The translations under genes were made by a program, and so were the position numbers. The notes under the pieces are model-generated. The model worked only from the letters and a program-made list of their open reading frames with translations. It had not been told where the DNA came from and did not search any database. Shown here in pieces: positions 6,161 to 12,682 of a stretch of 12,682 bases of DNA. The stretch spans positions 1-12,682 of the forward strand of contig JBKJTP010000311.1 of NCBI GenBank assembly GCA_046590195.1. The letters are read 5' to 3'. The first letter of the stretch is position 1, and every line of letters starts with the position of its first letter. Source of the stretch: JBKJTP01 sp046590195 (GTDB lineage Bacteria; Bacteroidota; Ignavibacteria; Palsa-1295).

Positions 6161-8032
6161 ATGGTCAGACGTTTATGTTATCTATTGCCTCTCCTTCTGC
6201 TCGTCATTGCGTCGAGAAGTGATGCAACGTGGCAAAAGATCATTCAGGCTGAAGTAACTGCGTTCGATATGATGTCGAATGGTACAGGACTGATCGCGAT
6301 CTCTCCTTCCGCCCCCTATCTCGCGAAGAAGACACCGACATCGCTCGATGGAGTGATCGTCATGACGAGCGAGATCACAGATGTTTCGATCGTCGATCAG
6401 AACCTCGCGTTCATGGTCGTTAAAGATAGCGGCGTTTATCAGAGCGCGAAGGGCTGGACGGAGTGGTCGCGACTTGACACGATCACGACGATGAAGTTCT
6501 TGATCACAACACCATGGGCTATCGTCGGGCAAAGTTCAAAGGGCACGCGCTTTCTCTTTCAGGGTAAGTTCTACTTCGCAAGTGGACTCGACCAAACAGA
6601 GCCTTTGCTTGCTATCGACTACCTCTCGGACTCCACGCTCATTGGCGTCTCTGCATTCAAGGTCTTTCGCTCCACGAACTTTGGTCGCGACTGGAAGGAG
6701 ATTCACGAATTCCCGGATCCTGGTACTGGCTCGATCTACATCGATCGTGAAAGAAGCACCATCTACTTCGGAGGCACACGAGCGCTAAGCTACAGTACAA
6801 ATGGCGGCACAAACTGGATCACCATGAATCAGACAGGCGGCGGTCAGTCGACACACGGTCAGGTCTATGGCACACCCGATTGCACCGGTACTTTTTATGT
6901 CGTCGGGTCAGACCTTGAATTTCCTGATATTCTCATCAGCCGTACGCAGGGCGAGTTCTTCCAGCTTGTTGGTTCAAACCCAGGTCACATCGGAACACCA
7001 CCAAAGAAGCTGATCGCGTTTAACCGTGGCAATACTCTCTATTGGCAAGAGCCGATACTCCCTGGAGCAAACACTACGAAAGGCGCGCTGTGGTATAGTG
7101 TTGATGGCGCCGATGGCAGTGCGATCGATTCAGCTGCGTATTATATGTCGCTCGCAGTGCAGAACGATAATCTCTTCCGCATCTGCCGCGAGCCATCGAA
7201 AGCTGTCACTGTTACATTCACGAATATCGATTGCATCCCGCTTCTGATCGATTCGATCCGGCAGCTCAGCGGCAATGGCCAGCTCTTCCCGGATGTTTCC
7301 AAGTTCACGGTGACTGATGACGCGGTAACAACACGCACGTTCACCTATAACAACAACAAGACGATACTCGGGTGGGACACAGTGCGGATGGTAGCTTACC
7401 TGCATTCATCCGAAGGTATACGTAGAGAGTCAATTAACTTTGCGGTGATCGTGCGCACAGTCTCCGATCCGGCAAAGATGACGGCGAATGTGTCCGACAT
7501 CGAATTCGGTGAAGTCAAGATCGATGGAGAGAAGTCGGTGCCATTCTCGATCACCAACACAGGTTGCGACGTGCTGCGCATTGATTCGCTCAGAAGCTCG
7601 TATCCAGAGATCTTTACGATCGTCTCGTCGAAGACCTTTCCAATTACACTTGCAAAGAACTCGAAAGCCGACTTCTCGGTGAAGTTCAAGCCGAACGAAG
7701 AAGGCCCGTTCCTCGAAGCGATCGAGATCGGAAGTAATGGCGGACATGAGTTCATTTCTTTGTACGGCATTGGTGCTAAAACGCCAACCGTCTCTGTCGA
7801 GCGAGAAGACGATGAGCCACGCATCTCGTTCTATCCGAATCCCTTTGTTGAGTCTGTTGTGATCGAGAATGCACCAGTTGGTTCGGCGATCACCGTACAT
7901 GACATTCACGGACGAGCCTTGCTCTCGATGACCTCGATCGATGTGAGAAGCATCCTCAATCTGAATGCCGCTTCCTCCGGCACCTATGTCCTTTCCGTTG
8001 GCTCAAGGCGCTATAAACTTTTTAAGGAGTAA
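6161..8032 (+). CDS. Secreted Asp-box/ASH-domain protein with T9SS C-terminal sorting signal
   Basis: No specific function is recognised. The chosen ATG gives 623 residues and places a signal peptide at the N-terminus: basic MVRR, a leucine-rich core, and cleavage probably after Ala22 (SRSDA). A frame opening farther upstream would bury this signal and overlap the oxidoreductase gene. Residues about 23-345 are beta-rich with Asp-box (BNR-like) motifs STNFGRDW (171-178) and STNGGTNW (212-219), suggesting a beta-propeller. A weak beta-module follows, then an ASH/choice-of-anchor-D type immunoglobulin-like domain (about 441-540, with FGEVKI and ITNTGCDVLRI). Residues about 554-623 are a T9SS type A sorting domain with YPNPF (558-562) and an end near SGTYVLSVGSRRYKLFK. 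It should cross the outer membrane and be surface-bound or released. It lies 19 bases after the oxidoreductase gene and four before its larger relative. Confidence 0.88.
   Translation: MVRRLCYLLPLLLLVIASRSDATWQKIIQAEVTAFDMMSNGTGLIAISPSAPYLAKKTPTSLDGVIVMTSEITDVSIVDQNLAFMVVKDSGVYQSAKGWTEWSRLDTITTMKFLITTPWAIVGQSSKGTRFLFQGKFYFASGLDQTEPLLAIDYLSDSTLIGVSAFKVFRSTNFGRDWKEIHEFPDPGTGSIYIDRERSTIYFGGTRALSYSTNGGTNWITMNQTGGGQSTHGQVYGTPDCTGTFYVVGSDLEFPDILISRTQGEFFQLVGSNPGHIGTPPKKLIAFNRGNTLYWQEPILPGANTTKGALWYSVDGADGSAIDSAAYYMSLAVQNDNLFRICREPSKAVTVTFTNIDCIPLLIDSIRQLSGNGQLFPDVSKFTVTDDAVTTRTFTYNNNKTILGWDTVRMVAYLHSSEGIRRESINFAVIVRTVSDPAKMTANVSDIEFGEVKIDGEKSVPFSITNTGCDVLRIDSLRSSYPEIFTIVSSKTFPITLAKNSKADFSVKFKPNEEGPFLEAIEIGSNGGHEFISLYGIGAKTPTVSVEREDDEPRISFYPNPFVESVVIENAPVGSAITVHDIHGRALLSMTSIDVRSILNLNAASSGTYVLSVGSRRYKLFKE
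8024..8029 (+). promoter_or_regulatory. Shine-Dalgarno site that fixes the start of the 1121-aa gene
   Basis: AAGGAG lies seven bases before the ATG at 8037 and inside the last codons of the preceding gene. It is the best ribosome-binding site in the window. It supports the start at 8037 over an upstream in-frame ATG at 7965, which would put 24 extra residues before the signal peptide. Confidence 0.8.
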
Positions 8033-8036
8033 CGCC

Positions 8037-11000
8037 ATGATGCGTTTGGTCCGATCTCTCTTTGTTCTCTTCGTGATCCTCTCTGCCTCGCGTGTGGCAG
8101 CGCAGGGCGATTGGCAATTGCTTGGCAAGGTCCCTGGCGATTCACGGGGCTCCGCCGCGTTCTTCTTCAATGCGAATGAAGGCGTCATTGGCACTGGCGA
8201 TTATTTCCTCGGTGGAAGCGCACGGCTTTACTATACGACAGATGGCGGCAGAACTTGGTCGCTCTCGATCATACCTAACCTAAACATCAAGGGTCAGGTC
8301 ACCGACATCTGGTTTAAGGACAGGTCCAGCGGTTGGTGCACGATCACCGAAGCATCATACACCGGATGGTCGGGGCTCTATCGATCAACAGACGCTGGAC
8401 GCAGTTGGAAGCTCATGCGTCAGTCGCAATCCCCTGTATCTGTTCGAGAAAACTCCCGCGGAGTTTACTTCACCGATCGTGGCGCAGGCGGCACTGGCAT
8501 CATCTTCTCGGGCGATGGCGGTAAGACGTTCTCAGTTGCCGCGATCAATGCCGCACCATTAGGAATCGACTTCGTCGATGATATGAACGGCTACGTAACG
8601 AGCGAGACTGGCGGCTCCGCCCCTCAGATGCGCACTATCAACGGCGGCGCTACATGGACAGCTTCGCAAAGCAACTATGAAGCATGGGGAGTCTTCGGCG
8701 ATCCTTCCACAGGCGACTTCATCTACGCGTCCGAGAAAGATGGTGCAAAGGACGCCTCGATGAGCGCGATCAACCGCGTCACGAAAGCTGGAGCCGTACA
8801 ACAAGAATGGACCGATTCCGCGATGGTCATCACCGGTGGCATCGCCGGTTTTCGCGGCTGTGTTAGCACGATGTACGTACAAGGTCAGGGACAGCGTGGG
8901 AAGCTTAAAGGCTTTATGCGTTCGAAAGATGGCGGCAACACATGGGTACCAGTTGGCGGACCATCACATGCACACGATACGCGCTTCGCCGTCACAGGAC
9001 GTGGTGCCGTGGTCTATGCATTCGATAACGGCGCCAACATGTATAAGACGATGACCGGCGGCGATGGCACATTGCGCGCCACCGTGCAGCAAGATCTTAC
9101 CATGAAGACGGTGATCTTGCCACGCGTCGAATCGCGTGAGTGCGATAGCGTCACAATACCGATCGAGCTGGTGCTGGCGAATTGCGATTCTGCAAGACTC
9201 TTTGCGGTCGAAGTGCTCAATGATCCGCTGAGCGAACTACTACCACTCAAGACGATCGGCAGATTCATCGGCGGCAACGTCCGCGACACCCTACGCATCC
9301 GCTTTCGCCCGCAGCAGTTAGGGACAACGACGTTCCGCATCAAGGTGACACTGGAACACCGAGATGGCTATACCGAGGACACGATCCTCAACCTAGACGC
9401 GAAAGGACTTCCATCAGCAGAGATCTTTTCGGTCACCGAACAGACCGCTCCGAAGACGATCAACTTCGGTAAGATGAATATTTGCGCAGGCGATTCTGTC
9501 CGCATTATCAGGCTGACGAACAATGGCTGCGGTGATCTAGAAGTGAACAACATCACACTCACGCAGTCAGGCTTCGAGTTGCGCTCTCGTATCAGCCCTA
9601 TACGCTTAAGTCCTGGTGACGATAGAAAGTATCTCGTCCGCTTCCGTCCCCGTACGCTTGGTGCGCAGGGTGCATGGCTTGTGTTCCATACGCGCGATGG
9701 CCGCGATAGCATTCGTGTTACCGGCGAAGGCATTCCAGGACAGCGCGGTCTGGAGCTTTCGCAGCCAGCGATCTCCTCGAGCACCTGCGATTCCGTCGAA
9801 GCGAAGATCAGGATCCGCAATACTTCGTGCGGCGATGTCGATCTCGCCAACGTACTGGCCAGTGCACCGCTGACGATCCTCGGTTTTGGTGGCAAGCTTT
9901 TAAAGCCAGATTCTGTCATCGAGATCACTGTTCGCTTTGCGCCGAAGACAGGTGGCGCCGCAACACATACACTCAACATCGATGCTTCGATCGGTGGTGA
10001 TAACTTCGATACGACTCTAGCTATACAAACCACGGCTTCCGCAGGAAGCGTCGAGATCACTGTCCTCGATCGACTTGAATTCGATTCTGTTTCGACGTGC
10101 AGCCAGGTAACCTTGCCGATCTTGATCAAGAATACTGGTTGTGCAACGGTTAATGTAACCGGTAGTGTGATCGATGGGACAGACCCAGATTTCTCGATCG
10201 CGAAGGGCCTGACGGATCCAACCCTTCTGCCTTCAGAGACAGATACAGTCTGGATCACCTTCAAGCCGGGCGGCGTGGGCGAATTTACGAAAACGCTCCG
10301 CATCATGTCAAATGCCGGTGAGCGGACTGTCACGCTGCATGGCTACGGGCGTGATGATCAAGGCGAACTCACGCTATCGTTCGCTGCAACCTTGCAAGCT
10401 GAGCTTTGCACCCATCAGGACTTCACCGTTCGCATGAGCAACGGCACCTGCGATGATCTTACGGTCGATTCATTCATGGTCACGGGTGACGATGCTGACT
10501 TCATCTTCCCAACACGCGATCCGCAAGGCATAAAGGTTGGCGACGCATACGATCTCTTCGGACAATTCACGCCAACAGCGTCAGGGTTTCGCAGAATAAC
10601 TATCCGCGTCTATTACACAGATATCAACGGCACGCACTTCCGCGATATCGAGATCACTGGTGTAGCAACAAGCTCACCGCCAATCTTCGCATCGCTGCCA
10701 TCTGATAGCACAATGTTCGCGAGGATCCTCGAAGATCTGTCCATGCCGATCTATGTGAGCGGGGTTGTCAATGGTGACATCCAGATGGTGGAGTTCGCGC
10801 TCGCTCTCAACACCGATCTGCTGACGCCAACACGCATCGAGCTTAACGGCACTGAGATGGAAGGTGCGACGCAGACCATGTTCATGGTCATGAACGACAG
10901 TGTAACGGTGCGACTGGAGTTCAATCCGCCGCGCGCGATCGGTCAAGGCATTCTTGGACACATGAAATATCGTAGCTTCCTGACAGATACGATGCAAACG

Positions 11001-11402
11001 ACGATCGCGTTGCTACGCTTCTCCGCGGCTGGAAGCCTTGCGAAGTGCCTTGCAACATCGGTGCAAAGCACAGCACCTACACTCTTCACGCTTGATCCGG
11101 AGTGCGGCGATCAATTCATTAGCGATCACATGTCGGATAGACTTGTCAGCATCGCAGGCATCCATCCGAACCCTAGCACAGGCAGGATCACGATGAAGCT
11201 CAATACCCCACGCGGTATCAGCGATGCAAGCGTCAGTGTGTACGATGCGACAGGGCGCGTGGTGATCGAGAAGCAGATCTCTGCAACAAAGAGCATATCA
11301 CAAGATGTGAAGCTTGATATTCCTGGCAGCGCAGGACAGTATTTTATCCGCGTGCAGTCAGCTGCGGGGACATCAACACGATCTGTGATCGTACATAATT
11401 AG
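8037..11402 (+). CDS. Large secreted multidomain protein: Asp-box propeller, five ASH modules, cohesin-like region, T9SS sorting domain
   Basis: Molecular function is not recognised, but the 1121-residue architecture is clear. A signal peptide (MMRLVRSLFVLFVILSASRV) is probably cut after Ala22. Residues about 23-350 hold five Asp-box motifs, TTDGGRTW (67-74), STDAGRSW (117-124), SGDGGKTF (158-165), TINGGATW (200-207) and SKDGGNTW (296-303), indicating a beta-propeller of the BNR/YCF48/sortilin type. Five ASH-like beta-sandwich modules follow (about 362-458, 474-566, 572-666, 671-772, 776-876). Each has two cysteines 14-15 residues apart: 369/383, 483/498, 584/598, 688/702 and 791/805. Residues about 890-1010 resemble a cohesin fold. 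The last ~87 residues (from about 1034) are a T9SS sorting domain with HPNPSTG (1043-1049). A paralogue lies four bases upstream, so the two are probably co-transcribed. A role in adhesion, surface structure or binding is inference. Confidence 0.88.
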   Translation: MMRLVRSLFVLFVILSASRVAAQGDWQLLGKVPGDSRGSAAFFFNANEGVIGTGDYFLGGSARLYYTTDGGRTWSLSIIPNLNIKGQVTDIWFKDRSSGWCTITEASYTGWSGLYRSTDAGRSWKLMRQSQSPVSVRENSRGVYFTDRGAGGTGIIFSGDGGKTFSVAAINAAPLGIDFVDDMNGYVTSETGGSAPQMRTINGGATWTASQSNYEAWGVFGDPSTGDFIYASEKDGAKDASMSAINRVTKAGAVQQEWTDSAMVITGGIAGFRGCVSTMYVQGQGQRGKLKGFMRSKDGGNTWVPVGGPSHAHDTRFAVTGRGAVVYAFDNGANMYKTMTGGDGTLRATVQQDLTMKTVILPRVESRECDSVTIPIELVLANCDSARLFAVEVLNDPLSELLPLKTIGRFIGGNVRDTLRIRFRPQQLGTTTFRIKVTLEHRDGYTEDTILNLDAKGLPSAEIFSVTEQTAPKTINFGKMNICAGDSVRIIRLTNNGCGDLEVNNITLTQSGFELRSRISPIRLSPGDDRKYLVRFRPRTLGAQGAWLVFHTRDGRDSIRVTGEGIPGQRGLELSQPAISSSTCDSVEAKIRIRNTSCGDVDLANVLASAPLTILGFGGKLLKPDSVIEITVRFAPKTGGAATHTLNIDASIGGDNFDTTLAIQTTASAGSVEITVLDRLEFDSVSTCSQVTLPILIKNTGCATVNVTGSVIDGTDPDFSIAKGLTDPTLLPSETDTVWITFKPGGVGEFTKTLRIMSNAGERTVTLHGYGRDDQGELTLSFAATLQAELCTHQDFTVRMSNGTCDDLTVDSFMVTGDDADFIFPTRDPQGIKVGDAYDLFGQFTPTASGFRRITIRVYYTDINGTHFRDIEITGVATSSPPIFASLPSDSTMFARILEDLSMPIYVSGVVNGDIQMVEFALALNTDLLTPTRIELNGTEMEGATQTMFMVMNDSVTVRLEFNPPRAIGQGILGHMKYRSFLTDTMQTTIALLRFSAAGSLAKCLATSVQSTAPTLFTLDPECGDQFISDHMSDRLVSIAGIHPNPSTGRITMKLNTPRGISDASVSVYDATGRVVIEKQISATKSISQDVKLDIPGSAGQYFIRVQSAAGTSTRSVIVHN

Positions 11403-11403
11403 A

Positions 11404-11598
11404 GCCTCGTAGAGGCGGTATTATTGTAGCCCACTGCGTAAGCGGTGGGTTTTCTTTTGCCTGCAAATCAATTAAGCCCCATCGGGGCAGCATTGCGCAA
11501 CCCCGGCAATGCCGCCCCAATGGGGCTCAACCCGATATCCACAAACGTGTAACCCACCGCTTACGCAGTGGGCTACAAATATGCCGTCCCTACGGGAC
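11404..11598. repeat. Long nested inverted-repeat element between convergent genes
   Basis: The core is a perfect 28-bp inverted repeat, 11424-11451 with 11551-11578 (begins TTGTAGCCCACTGCG). Nested inside is a 25-bp imperfect pair, 11472-11496 with 11506-11530 (22 of 25 positions match), around a 9-base loop. Outside, each end carries a small hairpin, 11404-11408/11412-11416 and 11586-11590/11594-11598. These ends also match each other in inverted orientation, with substitutions that keep each local stem paired. The sequence could form a cruciform in DNA or a long hairpin in RNA from either strand, and may end transcription of both convergent genes. No transposase is present; it looks like a non-autonomous MITE- or REP-like element. 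Confidence 0.85.
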
Positions 11599-11600
11599 TC

Positions 11601-11642
11601 GCGAAACGCTAGACGCGAAACGCTAGACGCGAAACGCTAGAC
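11601..11642. repeat. Three exact tandem copies of a 14-bp repeat
   Basis: GCGAAACGCTAGAC occurs at 11601-11614, 11615-11628 and 11629-11642 without a mismatch, starting two bases after the nested inverted repeat. The third copy covers the stop codon (11637-11639) and last sense codon of the minus-strand acyl-CoA ligase. Each unit carries a TAG on that strand, so changes in copy number would leave the protein end intact. There are no unique spacers, so this is not a CRISPR array. Confidence 0.9.
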
Positions 11643-12682
11643 GCTGGCCCCTGCTGCCTGCGCTGCTCTATCGCGAAGAACGTATCGCTGCACCTTGCCT
11701 GTGTCGGTGCGAGGTAAGGTATCGATGAACTCGATCTCGCGTGGATATTTGTATGGCGCAAGCTCGCGCTTGACATGGTCCTGTAATTCCTGCGCAAGTG
11801 AAGCATTGCCTTCGACTCCTGGTTGCAGCACAACATACGCTTTGACAATAGAGCCGCGAAGTTCATCTGGCTTCGGCACAACAGCCGATTCCTTTACTGA
11901 AGGATGCTCGTTGATCACCGTCTCGAGCTCGGGCGGCGAGACGTTATAGCCACCGGTGATGATGAGATCGTCATTGCGGCACTGATAATAGAAATAACCT
12001 TCCTCGTCCTGCATGAAAACATCGCCTGGTACATTCCAGCCATTCTTCACATAGCCTAGCTGGCGCTCGGGCTTGTTCCAGTAGCGGCAACCTGTCGGTC
12101 CCATAATGGCAAGCAGGCCCGGCGTGTTTGGCGGCAAGACGTTGCCAACTTCGTCAATGATCTGCGCTTTGTATCCCGGAACAGGCTTGCCGGTTGCACC
12201 TGGCTTCACATCGCCCGGTCGATTGCTGACGAAGATGTGCAGCATCTCCGTCGAGCCAATGCCATCGAGCAGATCGATGCCGTACTTCGCTTTCCACTTT
12301 GTGTAGACGGGCTCCGGCAGCGTCTCGCCAGCGCTCACGCCGATGCGGAGATTGGTCAGATCGAAATCACCAGCTTCATCAAGGCGCATCATCATGTTGT
12401 AGCATGTTGGCGCGCAGAAGCTGATAGTACACTTGTAATCGCTGAGCGTGCGCAGCATGTTCTCCGGTGTGAACTGATCGAGCAGCACAACGCTCGCACC
12501 GAATCGAAATGGGAAGATGAGCAGGCCACCAAGACCGAACGTGAATGCAAGCGACGGATGTCCACCAAAGATATCGTCAGGCGTTGGATTCAGAATATTC
12601 TTCGCATATCCATCGGCGATCGCGAGCACATCATCCTGAAAGTGTACAGTGCCCTTCGCATCGCCGGTCGAGCCCGATGTGT
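11637..12682 (-). CDS. Acyl-CoA synthetase of the benzoate/2-aminobenzoate-CoA ligase type (5' end beyond window)
   Basis: This ANL-family enzyme activates a carboxylic acid with ATP to an acyl-adenylate and then transfers it to CoA. The 347 visible residues start at the right edge with the phosphate-binding TSGSTGDAKG, so an internal GTG at 12627-12629 is not the true start. About 170-200 N-terminal residues are missing. Counting from the first visible residue, the motifs are DGIGSTEMLHIF (139-150), GDVF (219-222), the hinge CRNDDLIITGGYNV (234-247), and PRTDTGKVQR (323-332) with catalytic-type Lys329. Segments such as LAFTFGLGGLL, GSTEMLHIF and GPTGCRYW recall benzoate- and especially 2-aminobenzoate-CoA ligases. 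An aromatic acid is thus the likely substrate, by family resemblance only. It converges on the secreted-protein gene, and its stop codon lies in a 14-bp tandem repeat. ANL membership is secure; exact substrate is not. Confidence 0.92.
   Translation of the reverse strand, partial: TSGSTGDAKGTVHFQDDVLAIADGYAKNILNPTPDDIFGGHPSLAFTFGLGGLLIFPFRFGASVVLLDQFTPENMLRTLSDYKCTISFCAPTCYNMMMRLDEAGDFDLTNLRIGVSAGETLPEPVYTKWKAKYGIDLLDGIGSTEMLHIFVSNRPGDVKPGATGKPVPGYKAQIIDEVGNVLPPNTPGLLAIMGPTGCRYWNKPERQLGYVKNGWNVPGDVFMQDEEGYFYYQCRNDDLIITGGYNVSPPELETVINEHPSVKESAVVPKPDELRGSIVKAYVVLQPGVEGNASLAQELQDHVKRELAPYKYPREIEFIDTLPRTDTGKVQRYVLRDRAAQAAGASV

Noticed and set aside
7965..8036. Earlier ATG for the 1121-aa secreted protein
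   Set aside because: The ATG at 8037 has a strong AAGGAG seven bases upstream and starts the signal peptide directly; the earlier one overlaps the previous gene by about 68 bases.
9368..10333. Open frame of 321 codons on the minus strand inside the large secreted-protein gene
   Set aside because: It lies wholly opposite the ASH-module region, which has clear domain motifs on the plus strand. Its own translation shows no recognisable domain and has runs of Ser, Arg and Val typical of an antisense shadow.
11535..11544. Near match to a DnaA box (ATATCCACA)
   Set aside because: It is a single, imperfect copy inside a repeat element, with no cluster of boxes or AT-rich unwinding region to suggest an origin here.
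11601..11642. Short regularly spaced repeats as a possible CRISPR array
   Set aside because: The 14-bp units are directly adjacent with no unique spacers, and no cas gene is nearby.

Overview
The window looks like a chromosomal segment of a bacterium from the FCB group, most likely the Chlorobi/Ignavibacteria/Kapabacteria side of Bacteroidota. The reasons are two secreted proteins ending in type IX secretion (T9SS, Por) sorting domains, mostly weak Shine-Dalgarno signals, and an origin-type gene order at the left edge. This placement is inference from gene content; no marker gene here settles it.

Layout. Positions 1-3437 hold a conserved origin-proximal block: the lysine-rich tail of a probable yidC, then mnmE and mnmG, whose products form the MnmE-MnmG complex that modifies the wobble uridine of certain tRNAs. 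The mnmE-mnmG gap holds a compound palindromic repeat (1432-1570). Next to it is a perfect 16-bp parS-type palindrome (1612-1627) whose centre contains the GTG start codon of mnmG. Next comes murQ (3500-4444), a peptidoglycan-recycling etherase, in place of the rsmG or parAB genes often found downstream of mnmG.

Positions 4600-11402 hold three closely spaced plus-strand genes. The first is an Old-Yellow-Enzyme-type flavin oxidoreductase with an unusual C-terminal fibronectin III domain and a cysteine cluster missing one expected cysteine. The other two are large secreted proteins, each with an Asp-box beta-propeller-like region, ASH-type immunoglobulin-like module(s) and a T9SS sorting domain. 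The larger one (1121 aa) has five ASH modules in series, each with a regularly spaced cysteine pair, then a cohesin-like region.

Positions 11403-11636 separate convergent genes. They hold a long nested inverted repeat of about 195 bp and three exact 14-bp tandem repeats. The last repeat runs into the end of a minus-strand acyl-CoA synthetase of the benzoate/2-aminobenzoate-CoA ligase type, whose 5' part lies beyond the right edge.

No tRNA, rRNA, CRISPR array or transposase gene was seen, and no gene-free stretch exceeds 300 bases. The most striking observations are the parS-like site fused to the mnmG start codon, the two compound palindromic elements, the flavoenzyme-FN3 fusion, and an abrupt change in arginine codon use inside mnmG.
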